Source: Spirometra erinaceieuropaei
Lineage: Eukaryota > Platyhelminthes > Cestoda > Diphyllobothriidea > Diphyllobothriidae
Length of the DNA stretch: 64,000 nucleotides
Reading direction: 5' to 3'
Assembly (NCBI GenBank): GCA_902702965.1
Contig: CACRXP010000037.1
Coordinates: 1,427,967-1,491,966 of the forward strand
How positions within the stretch are numbered: the stretch's first letter is position 1; the number at the start of each line of letters is the position of its first letter. Under the pieces are notes generated by a model that searched no databases, was not told the DNA's origin, and saw only the letters and a list, made by a program, of their open reading frames with translations. The translations under genes were made by a program, and so were the position numbers. This document shows, one piece after another, positions 45,371 through 56,460 of this stretch.

Positions 45371-46054
45371 CCCCGCTGTAGACGTCGTTGGAAATTAGGG
45401 TCAAAATGTCGAATCTGTGCAGTTATATAATTGCTTACCATACTGACAACCCAGATACGCGCGTTTTGCAGATCTAATGCCGCTGCCTAATGCATCTTTG
45501 AAGGGTTTAGCTCATCAGTGGGTCTCCCTGCCTTCTGTGGTGTCGTATATGAAGTCCAGTTTTACCTTACTTTGTTAAATTTCCGAGGAAATTAATGCGC
45601 CAGCATGGAGTACATTCTTCGAAACAGACCTCAGGCACGGTCCAAAGGCTTTCATCCAAGTCGGTGCTCTTATTTTCTAGGATAACCAACAAGATAATGT
45701 GAAATTGGAATTATTTCGAAGTAGCGCAAATATTTATATCAACATTCGGGTCGTGCTTGAAAAGGTCTGTTCCGGAGAATTTACTTCCCGTTAGCGAATT
45801 TATTTTCTCGGAACTTAGACAACGCAATGTCGTATTTGTGTTTGTTTTTGTCCCTCGAATGGTAGATGCGCTATACCAACACAGGTGGCTCGATCAGAGT
45901 CAGGCAGATGTTATCAGGAATGCACATCCATAGTAAATTTCAACAGTGGGGTCGTGGCGGCAAGCCTAATTGGGGGCGTACGCCACGTCATTTCGGATGT
46001 GCATCACCGCCTTTCTGTGTTGTGGCATAACATCTAGATCAATGTCCTTTGCGG
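45371..46054. other. unassigned island DNA between R1 copies
   Basis: No gene or family seen. Confidence 0.3.
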
Positions 46055-46245
46055 ACCAGGGGGTGTGGTGGAACGCTAGATACGGGTTTCCGTCCTGCCA
46101 GCCACCTGCGCCCTCTCCTGCCTCCGGTCTTTTTAACTCTGTATTGAAATCGCATCCATGTGGGGGAGGAGAAGGGCGTGCGGTGGATGCGGCCCAAATC
46201 TGCCATTACTATAATCTGATTCACACGCAAGCCAACGTACCAAGG
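46055..46245 (+). repeat. repeat R1, copy 5 (best preserved)
   Basis: CCAGCCACCTGCGCCCTCTC, CCTCCGGTCTTTTTAACTCT, GTGGGGGAGGAGAAGGGCGT, GGTGGATGCGGCCCAAATCT, ACTATAATCTGATTCACACG then CAAG. A plus-strand frame of 109 codons runs through it, but its stops are placed differently in the other copies, so it is not a conserved gene. Confidence 0.6.
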
Positions 46246-49200
46246 CTTACCCTGCCGTTGAGCACACGATGGATATCGTTAAAGTCGACAGTCCGGTAAC
46301 AGATACTGGTCAAAAGAGTGGTAACCTAAGAAGGACACATGTCTAAGACGTCGCTGTCACGATCACTGTTTCACTTGTCATCCCAGTCCGGGCGTAAGTG
46401 TATTCAACACTACAGTAGTTCAACAGTGTTATAACGCAATTTGCATGGCATCTGATATTTTGACAGTTTTCGAGACTGATTTGGCTTCTATCATGAAGGA
46501 GCAGGAGGTGGTATCTTTGGTACGAGCAAGATTCCTCAATGACGGGTTTACAATGAAACTACTTCAGATGAAATATGTTTGACAAACGATCATTTATTAT
46601 CATAAATTGCGTCAGGTTTTCTTCTCTTCTGAACTGAGAATGTAATGCACTGTAAATATTCAGCTGTGTTCACGTTGAAGTTTATGTTACGGCCGACCAA
46701 ATACGATGAAAACTGGAAGATAATGGTCGTAGGCCTATTTATCCCTAATATCGACAAAAATCGGTCATTTTCGTCTTTGACGTTTGGAAAGAAGAATGAA
46801 TTGACGGAATTTGAGTGAAGCTTTGCAAATAGAGCCTGGCCCTTAGGATTTTCAGACCACCATTCACAGGATTACAAACTGCCCATGATTGCACGCTTAT
46901 CAGTAGCTTCGACAAATGCCGCCGCTTAGGGATGGCAAAAGTGCAGTACATTTGCTGGGTTGAAAAGTCCCTTGGCTGAACAGTTCGGTCGCAAAAGTTG
47001 GATATCTCGGATTAAAGTAAATGCATTTTAACAAGCACGGGCGGTTCGAATTACTTTCTTGAATAACCTCCATAAAAAGCTCATCCTTAAAGTAGAAGAC
47101 CTTGTGGAGGCAACGGTACAGTTTTCTGACAGCTTTTTTACGCAAAAAAATGATACAGACGTTCCTGCGCGGAAAGCAAAACAGCGAGTCAGAAATCAGG
47201 ACCAAATTTGCTCAAATGCTGCCTCTTGTAATTCATTACACCGTCGAATTTTTAGTGTCTTACTAAAACAGTCTTAGCATACTTACGACCTGGGGAACAC
47301 AACAGCTACAAATAAGCAACAAACTGGGGACCAACAGACCGTAGCTGGGCCTCTATTATAGCTCTAATAAGATCTTGCTACCACTATTATGATTATGTGT
47401 GCACTAGGACGGTCAAACTTACAAGTCAAAATGTTGACTAAAAAGGTTACTGGATAAAGGCGAGATATTTTAAGTGAAATAATGTTTCGATGTCTAGTAA
47501 AAACGTGAATAGAGGCCATGATAAATTACAAATCCAAATGTTAACTTAAATTTTAAGTCCCCAAGATGTGAATGTGATAGATGCACTCGGAACTCTTCCA
47601 TTTCCCCGTATTATGTTAGTTAGTTTCGCGGAAAAACATCGTTCGCACCTGGACGGCTCTGACCAATTTACTCAGATTTAAGCCAATAACGACAACTTCG
47701 CGATGGTGGGATGGATAACATTAGCGTTCCATGTAACCTTTTAAGTGGGCATCAAAATACATTAAGCTGGACCCCAAAGTGAGCATTTCCATTTTGCTGT
47801 GTTTTTAATTCTCACGTTGCGACAATAGCAATGTAATGTTTAACATCCTCCAAACACTTTCATTAATTCTCTTTGCTACTACCCTTCCCCAGAAAGTAGT
47901 ACATATCGTCTTCATGTAAGAGGCCGAGCCTAGCCTTAATGAGGTAATAGCCAATAGAATAGCTCTTCTAAATGACAATATTTCGAACAAATTTTCATGT
48001 ACTTATTGACGCTCTGACTTCTGTCGTCCTTCTGTCGTCGCTATAAACATACTTCCAGGGCTACTACGTCAAGGCCCTCCATTTTAACATTTGTAGTACT
48101 CCTTGTTGAATTCTGGCTAGGCTTGACTTCAGCTGAGCTGAGATATAATGCGCGTTCCAGGACTGCCCAGCTTGTGAATTCCGAATCTTAGATGTGACCT
48201 GATACTGTCTAATTTGCTCCCAATTAATCACGTGACATAAAAACAAATAACCCTTAGCTACTCAGAATCATTCTTTTCGTATTTCAAAGCACTGTTCGAA
48301 TATCCGTTAGCTGTAAATATTCTTGGGGAACTTGGGTTTCATTCAATTTATGTTTGTTTTAAATGACAGACACCGGCTACATTAACTCTAGTCCTTTTAA
48401 AATAGCCTATCATAGTCATCCTTTCGTTACTTCTGAGCCTTACTGATTCGCGATAAAAATCGTCATATGTTTTTTGACTCGTTATGGGCATAAAATCCCA
48501 GTAGCTTTGTAATTATAACCCTCTCAGTATGGGGCGAATACAGCACATTTCTTATCCGTCGATCTCACTCACTGTTAATATCTTTCATTTGTGTTGTTGC
48601 GTCAAAAACGGCAACCCATTTTTGTCGGCAAAACCAGAAGGGTCGGGCCATCGGGGCGTTTTTCTACAGAGTATTTGCATAATTTTCATGGAAAAACATT
48701 AAAAGTGACCAGCTGCTTAGACTAATTGACATTTATAGCTCTGAAACATTTAAATAGGGTAGGATGGTACACGGAATCGACAGTGTCTCATTGTTTCACC
48801 ATGCTGGAGAATAGAGAAACTCAATTTTTGGATTTCGCATTTTCGACCTGACTATTTATCTTGTTTGCTATGCTTTCACTTCATTCCACTATTATTCGTC
48901 GAACCAGACCTAGATGCGTGTAGGCAAATGTAAAACCCAGTCGATCAGTAAAAATCCGCATTCGTAAAACTTTGCAGTTTATAGCAAACGTACTTGTTAT
49001 CCTCGGGAATCTTATCCGACCTGTGTTGCCTTAAATAGAGATACGCTTAGATAAAACAGTTTTAAACATTACCGAGGGTTTGTTTCAGTTATTCAGTGTC
49101 ATTCATTTAGATCATCGGCTCTCAAAAAACATTTTGACAAAACAATGGTAGACTCTTGTCCTCACAAATGTTCTACACTTTTGCTAAGAAAACATTGCGA

Positions 49201-49365
49201 CAGTGTGCACTTCAAGGCATCATCAGAGTAGTAGTTGCCGAAAGGACCTAATGCGTATATGTTAACTCAAGAGCAATTTCAGTAACTTTATGCATAAAGT
49301 TGCATTGAATAATTTGAGAGATAAATACTGGAGTTGCAATTATAACTGACTTATGAAACACTCAC
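46246..49365. other. intron, AT-rich after about 46.5 kb, nothing recognised
   Basis: No exon seen. Open frames up to 101 codons (46900-47205, minus) lack splice signals and family resemblance. Confidence 0.35.
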
Positions 49366-49632
49366 AGAAAGATATAGGTGGTGGCCAACGTCGACAACCT
49401 TTACCAGAATTAAGCTATGCGGACCCGACTGGAATGCATTCGCGGGCGATTTTACGATCTCGAAGGCATCAAAAACATTTTCCGACCCGGGAATGTCAGA
49501 GCGGTTATTAGCATGTTTCTGATGACACACGTACATAACCCTTTTCAGACGAACATCCTCTTGGGTGTATTTTGAAATATTGTCCACAAGAAATTGTCCA
49601 AATATTATCCGCAGGCTGCCCCTTGTCGGATT
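49366..49632 (-). CDS. host exon, CSPG repeat with TQEDV motif (phase 0 to 0)
   Basis: Acceptor TTATTTATTTATTTTGCAG and donor TTTCT/GTGAGT are both close to consensus. 89 codons: NPTRGSLRIIFGQFLVDN, then YTQEDVRLKRVMYVCHQKHA, a polar stretch, FDAFEIV, and SLILVKVVDVGHHLYLS. P-x-x-G-S-L, Y-T-Q-E-D-V, R-V-M-Y-V-x-H and D-A-F-x-I are the four landmarks of a CSPG repeat in the right order and spacing. This is the most 5' exon recognised. Confidence 0.72.
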
Positions 49633-52600
49633 CTGCAAAATAAATAAATAAGTCGTCACTTGCGGGCTGTGTCTAAACAACTAAAATGCAATGCTCTTGG
49701 ATGCTGTATCCAGCTTTTATCCTTCGTCTATTCTCATTTACCGTAATCTCCATTCGTCAATATTTGGGAAGTACAAGTATTTAACAAGTACACTCCCGCA
49801 CTCCTTAAAATATTCCTTAGGTCCTCAGATTTTTCACTTACAAATGGAACTATGGGCGAGTTAGGCATGAAAATTCACAATGGGCATGGTCTGATAACGT
49901 AGCAGGCAACTTTTAGAAACCATGTTCTGCAAACTGAAGCACGTTAAAAACACGAAAAGCAAATGCAGTCGATCTAACCCGCTGTGTTAAATAAAAGCAC
50001 TGATAATAATTCTCGGTGCTTATACATCAAATTGTCTTGTTATTTGTTATTTAAACTATTTATTGTCTTGTTATTTAAACTAAAATCTCAAAAATGAATT
50101 TGAATGTGGTGGCTGCACGGGTAGGACAATAACAATCTGGTGGTATATTATCTAATATCATCGAGTCCATTCAGTCTATAATTTATATGTGGCATTGAAA
50201 GAGAGAACAGAATACCATGTTGCTGGTTTGCTTCTGCTGCTTTCCAGGGCGGTCTTGTTTATCTGCAGAAAACTACTCGGGCATCAAAATTGTAGTCTAG
50301 TGATCGGAATGCCTAAAACCCCCAAACATGGGACTGTGGCGGCTTTCTTGGGGTGTAATTCAAGTTTATAGTTTTTTATTCTCCACAATGGGCACCTATC
50401 GTACTTTACTGTAATTGTAAATTGTTGCTTTGGATGTTATGCAAGTCGAGCGGGTCTGTTCGATGCTATTTGAAGTGGTGTGGATCGAGATTACGCAGCC
50501 ATTAAGGTTTAAGTGCTGTCAACTGATTCCTTGGCAGTACATACAGAGGATTTTAATTATCCTTGTCCGGTAATTGAGTACAGGCTGATGGACGTCAATA
50601 GCATCCCTCGATGAAGTATCTGCATTTCTGTTTTTGATATTGTTGTGAGTGCCTACGAAATTGTGCGTAGGACCATGAGTCGTCAACGCAAATATTTGAT
50701 GGAGGCGGCATATTGCCAGCGTTGTTTCCTAGGGTCACATTGTCTTCTATCTACGTTCACTTCTTTATAAGAATGAGTCCGAAAGTTACGGCTTAATTTT
50801 GCACATTAATCCGCCATACTGGCGAATCATTAGAGACTTTACCGATCGCCCTCGCTAACTGAAGGAAAATCGATGGTCCTTCTTGTATTTTGCCTTGCAC
50901 AGTTTCACTTGTCTTCATTGTCTGTGGGTCGTTATTGAAAAATTGTCCCAAAAGGCACGTTTAGTATTCATACGGCTTATCATTCCATTCTTATTGGGCT
51001 TTCTGAATATTTACTAGTCATTTTTTATAAAACTAATGTCTGGGATCGGATTCTTACGTATCGTATTTTCCAAAAACCAGGAAGGTAGCTGAAATTATTT
51101 AGTTTTCGTTCACGGAGGCCGTATAAAATGCGGCTTCTTCATAGCAAAACAGTTACGGGTGCATGTAACAGGTCAACTGCTTGGTTCTGACGAGGATTTC
51201 GCGATTTTGTGCCCTAAAGATACTAATCTTATTATTCGTCACCGGTGGTAGGGCCTCTTAAACTGATTTTTTCGTTAAGTTAGCACATGCACAACAGAAA
51301 AAGTTCGAGCTTTGATCATGCCAGTAGATTTTTTTTCAACGTTTAGTCGATACCGTTTAATTCATGCTTAGCCTTTATTGTATTGAAAACCAGTCCATAC
51401 GATGCACATCGACAGCCTTAGGAGTCCAGTCGCCGTTCCATTTCCGTTTCTATTGGCCTGCTAAATGCAGGTCGTGGAAGGAGATCGTGGCACTTGCCCC
51501 TGGGGCATTTGCATAGAATGGCGCTGATAGTAAGTTTGATAGTTTTCATCGGCCTGAGATTTCAGGCCGTTTCCATGTCAGTTATTAGAATTAGCGTCTA
51601 GAAACGGCAGAAATAGTGTAAGGCTAAAATTTATTGTGTAGATGAGAAAATCTGGTTCCACACATTTAACAAGACAAAGGCAATCGAATTATATCCACTT
51701 TTGATAAACGTGCTTACATCTCCCCAAAAAATTAACTCGTTACATGCGTGCGCTATACTGAACACCCGAAAGCCGTTAGCACTCTTAGGAATTTATTTGT
51801 GTTTATGGCAGATAAGTCACTTTTCAGGTCAATGAGGCAAGTGCAAATATCCGTCCCCGCTTTTTTAACTTTTCTAAAAGCAGCCCACTGGATCAATTTA
51901 GCCGCATTGTCGTGAACGAGTATCATTGCGGGTGGTTGTTCGTGGGAACGCACAATATATTTGCCTAAATCTCTCTTCTGAATCCCACCGCAGTCTAGCA
52001 GCTCGACTACAGAAAATCACTTTGGATGTTGCCTGGCCTACAATAAATCTTGACTGCTTTAGCCACGACTAGATTGATTTATATTTTTCTAACCAAACCT
52101 GACCACTATCACAGTTATATCAGGTCGGAAGACATCGCCTGTTTAAGAGTGATTCAGTACGTCAGCAAAAATGGGTCACTTGGGGGGCGCTGATGCACAG
52201 CATACTACGTTCCGGGATCACAAATATGAAGAGAGTGTGGCGGAGAGCGGAATGGCTACAACATAACAAAAGGGTGGTTGAACTCATAAAAATGTTTGAT
52301 TCTCACACATTCATTAGTTAAGTTAACAAAATGAGCACCACATGATGGAAAAATGTTAACATAACCTACGGGGCAAACTTTCTGTTTAACCTATGATGTA
52401 AAATATCCAAATGCCTTTGCCAAATTTCGTGCTATTAAAGTGTTAAATTTCCGGTAGCGTTTATCTTCAGCGGCTTGGATTTCCGTCTCTCTTTGGGCTC
52501 ACACGTTTTGCTTTGCATCTCGTTCCCATATAAATGAACTGGTCCGATGATAATTTATGGAAGGCATGCATATGTCCCCCAAGCGGTTTTCTGAGAAGTA

Positions 52601-53070
52601 AAGTTGCTAAATAAGGCTTATGCTAAGCTATAATAGCCAAATGTAGGCAATCACAAAGTTAATATTCGGGGTGATATTACTAGGGCCATTGATGAGTACA
52701 AACAATGATTGTAAACATCTTTAAGGCACAATTATCATGATAATTTGGCATGCGAGATCTTCAATCAGATTACTAGGGCAAGTCACTCTTTAACTGACTC
52801 CTCAATAAGACATATGAGTTGTTCTTTGTTTATATCGACACAAACAGCGGAATGGAACTTTCCAGTCATACGACGTTATTGAATGATCAGGCGCTAAGCC
52901 CGATTCTTGCGGATGTGGCAGAAAATAATTACTCAACGTTTTCGATATACGTATACCACTGAACAGAAAAATGCCGAATGAAACTGGAAACAACTTAATA
53001 CACGGTTATATCCGCCTATCCCTCCCGAGAATACAGAATTCAAGGCATACAAACAGTTATTTCGATAAGG
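49633..53070. other. AT-rich region, nothing firm
   Basis: Further 5' exons of the host gene would be expected here or beyond but none could be supported. An imperfect 26-base tandem duplication (ATTGTCTTGTTATTT...) lies near 50030-50083. A minus-strand frame at 51753-51953 (QPPAMILVHDNAAKL) has weak splice context. Confidence 0.3.
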
Positions 53071-53418
53071 TGTGGTTTGGTAGCCGAACCTGATAGACAC
53101 AATACTGTAAGGATTGAAGTTAAGGGTTAGGGATTATGGTTAGAGGTTATGGTTAGGGGTTAGGGTTAGAGGTTAGGACTAGCGGTTGGGGTTTACTACA
53201 AGGGGTTATAGAAGGGATTAAGGTTAGGGGTTAACGCAAGTATTTCTCAAGCACTGGAAGTACAACCGCGCACTCCCAGGAGCTTTTCTTTTGTATACAA
53301 CTGCTTGACATTTTCGCCCGTGCGTTGCGGGGCTCCATTTTTAAAAACCCCAATTACCACCCGCCCCGTATTAGAGGTGACTAGGGTTGTTTATTTGAAT
53401 TGGGGCTACCAAACCACA
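53071..53418 (-). mobile_element. TIR element with telomere-like core, copy B
   Basis: Perfect 15-base terminal inverted repeats: TGTGGTTTGGTAGCC (53071-53085) and GGCTACCAAACCACA (53404-53418). Inside, a degenerate GGTTAGGG array of about 120 bases (53111-53232) is followed by AGTACAACCGCGCACTCCCA, the reverse complement of a block in copy A. TTCGA follows the right end and also lies 10 bases before the left end, so a target duplication is possible but not clear. Non-autonomous. Confidence 0.75.
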
Positions 53419-56261
53419 TTCGACCGTTATGTTTAGTCCTATCGCTAATTTGCACTTGACGTAGCCAGCAGGTCTGTCCGTCCGGTGGTTCACAGTTTGA
53501 ATCATTTGCCATTTTTCACTGAGATTTGCGACAAGATTCCTATATTTATGACGGAGAAATGATTAAGTGACTTGCTTATACTCTCTCTTCTTCCTTAAAT
53601 ATAGATTATTAAATGACTTGTGTTATGCAAACTGTTTCTGAGATCAAGAGCAACATGTTCGGTATAAACGGTCAGTTCAGGCTACATTTTATAAGAATTA
53701 AGCGAACCTAACTGGGGTTTAAATATGAAATTGCAATGAATAGATCGGGAAAACGGATGATGTGTACTCATAAAAAAGAGTGGTGCCGCAGTTTTCACCG
53801 TAAAGTAAAACTAATAAATCATTAGGCAAACAAATCTGAACCAACAGAAATGTCTGAGTCACTTTATTCAAACTGCGGAACCACCACCAAGTCTCGACAG
53901 CGTGTTGAACTGTCCTGGTTGACTAAAATTACGGGACGGTAGTTTATCTATGCTGTTCATTTTCAATTGCTCTGTGTGTCCCGAATGCACCACTTGGTTT
54001 AAAACGTGCAAGGAATATTTTCGAGAAATATGCAGCTAATGCAAAGAGGTTAGACAAGAGCATGACCCTCTATTCAGTTTGCATACATTGGAGCAGACTA
54101 ACGGTACTTCCACCTTATTTTAACTTTCCCAACCTAACGCATTTCGACGGAATGATAGTTTGGGAAATGGCGTTAGTTACGTGCAGTGGCTGCCAAAGTG
54201 AAATAGCGTGTCTAAGCGTATTTCATTGCCTGACAGACAGTTCCACATGTACCACGATCCAATCAAGAAAGTTTTGAGCCCAAGAGGATGGGACTACCAT
54301 GAGAATGTATCGTTCAAACTTGATGCTCTCTACTCTGCAGGACGATGTCATATAAATAGTTGATAGATAAGACCGATGAGGAGCTCAAAACCAAATATAC
54401 CTCATTGGATCACCTGCGTAAGATATATCAACGATGTTTCCAGGCTCTTAAAGTACCCTACAGTACTAGTAATGTCCACATGAAGACCTAGTTATTCTTT
54501 GGTATGCAGTCGCAATGATATGTCGGACCAGGAGACTTGATTTAAACTTTTCATCCTCTTTGCTGAAGTCCACCATAGTTCCCAGCGAATGCATATACCG
54601 ATATTTGCCGGAAAAACTGAATAAACTTTCTTTACATTGCGCTAAGTGACTGCTGAGATTTTTCACTAAACCTACCGCAACTTTGGCAATCGCCAGTTTA
54701 TATAGGTTAAGAGAAGGGCTTTAAATTTCTTAAGCCAGGACTATTTTTGGAAACAATAATTCTGAAAGTGAAGTCTGGAACCCTACATGCAAAAAAAGGA
54801 ATGGAACCACGCATGAGCGTTTTCGATCTACCATATACAGTAGGGGAACCCGCAGTCACCCATCGAAATATTGCATGCAATACTATCTGCGAAGAATGCA
54901 AGCCTATGTCATTTGCAGTGTAAGCAAGGCTAGTAATCAAAAGTCGCACAAGAGCAGTCAAAACAGAGAAGTCGTTATCTACAAAATTTTCGCCTGTGGC
55001 CTTTGGGCGCGGATCTCAGAGAGAAGGCATGCCCTTGCATAAAGCTCGCTTAACGCACTCCGGTGACGCAAGTCCCAATTTCTTGTGCTTATGAATTCGC
55101 TCGGAAGCTACCACCACCCCCATTGGACATCGAGAGAAATTATCAATGCAGTCAGGACCAAGCATTTGCGAGGATTTCTACCGAATCGGCGGCGTAGCAG
55201 CTAAAGTATTCGTCCTCGATGCGCACCCCAGAGTTCTATTAAGCGCCCTATCTCTCAATCCCATCTACAAAACATGGGTTTATATCCATAAAACGTTATA
55301 CCACACTCCCACTGATACAAGATCCACCATCCCAGTCATACAAAACGGGTCAAAATAATTCTCCTCTTCTTTTTTGCAACAAGTAACATCAATGCGGCTC
55401 AATCCTCAGCAGACAAGCCACTCTATCGCCGTCGGCGATAAAGTAATCACCTCTTACATTTCAATGCGTAAACGACCGTCCTGTGTAGAAGCTTCGTCTG
55501 GTAATTAGTTCCTACTAACAATTATCTGTATTGTTAGGTGCGTGTTCCCTGTTTGTCACAGAATTACTGTCACAAGGTGATTAAAATCGACCAGGTCTGG
55601 CGCATTTTGCCGACCACTACATAGTTCTATAATATTTAACATTGTTTATCGTTCATTCTTTAGCCTTTATTAAGGAAAAATGACATTTCATTTGAACCTG
55701 AAATACTTCGCAATTAGTGTTTTCGGAGGTAAACACACACTGCTTCTGCTGTTAGGGTCGTAACAACATCCAGCATTGCCATTTATAATTTGAGCGATTG
55801 GAATCATTCGGTGTTTTACTCCTGGAAGTCCTCTCAAGATGGCGATTTGTTTTTTGATGGACGACATAGAACTAATTTGGTATAAGTCAAGGGCTCGGGT
55901 GCTTTTGCATTATGTAATGCCGCATGCGGAGTTGGACTAAAGTCAGCAATAAAATAAGTCTGGTCTTGCTCGCTGTTTACTTCCCCTATAAAAGTTGTGA
56001 CGGTTAGCGAACGAAAAATTACCTTAAGGATGAATGTTGAGTACGGCCAAACGCTGTATTTCGATTTTAGACATAGGGTCTAGTCAAGTGCAACGGTTGT
56101 GCAAATGGAGAAGACAAAACGCGACTTTCGTATTTTTTAGCCTTTCTAAAGCGATTCTGCCTCAGAAGAGCCCAAAACACAAAGCAACTGCCGTCTAAAC
56201 GGAGGCATCGCCAGTTATTTTCAAATTTCTTGTAAGATCCGAGCCGTTGCACAAGCAGTTT
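53419..56261. other. AT-rich region, no gene seen
   Basis: Open frames below 85 codons without splice signals or recognised domains. Confidence 0.35.
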
Positions 56262-56460
56262 GGACTAGAGTGTGTGTGGTCCAAGTAGATGGCCTAATTG
56301 GCTTTGCGAACTACCGACCCGACTAATCCCTGGTCTTCTTAACACTGTACCGCCACCGGCGAAAAATGGGCAGAGAGGAGAGAGAGTAAGTAAATGCCGC
56401 GCAAATTTGTCAGACTCTAAAATAATTTACTCGAAATTCACTGTTACCTCCACTCCACGG
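56262..56460 (+). repeat. repeat R1, copy 6 (diverged)
   Basis: CTGGTCTTCTTAACACTGTA, AGAGAGGAGAGAGAGTAAG, AAATGCCGCGCAAATTTGTC, CTAAAATAATTTACTCG follow the R1 block order. Confidence 0.4.

Larger units (their letters stand above)
1733..49632 (-). other. multi-exon FRAS1/FREM/CSPG4-like gene model
   Basis: This entry joins the minus-strand exons listed separately. In transcription order: 49632-49366 (phase 0 to 0), 41779-41526 (0 to 2), 35659-35557 (2 to 0), 28545-28353 (0 to 1), 25359-25222 (1 to 1), 24491-24347 (1 to 2), 21685-21442 (2 to 0), 2484-2179 (0 to 0), and possibly 1948-1733. All seven junctions keep frame and no exon has a stop, about 550 codons in all. The peptide reads as successive CSPG repeats, the building block of FRAS1, FREM and CSPG4, which are large secreted or membrane-anchored matrix proteins at the epidermis-basement membrane boundary. 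The family call is from remembered consensus. The 5' end is missing, and after the 21.5 kb exon the repeat stops abruptly, so at least one exon between 21.4 and 2.5 kb has probably been missed. Confidence 0.55.

Noticed and set aside
45970..46299. 109-codon plus-strand ORF as a gene
   Set aside because: It runs through repeat R1 and the reading frame is not conserved among R1 copies.
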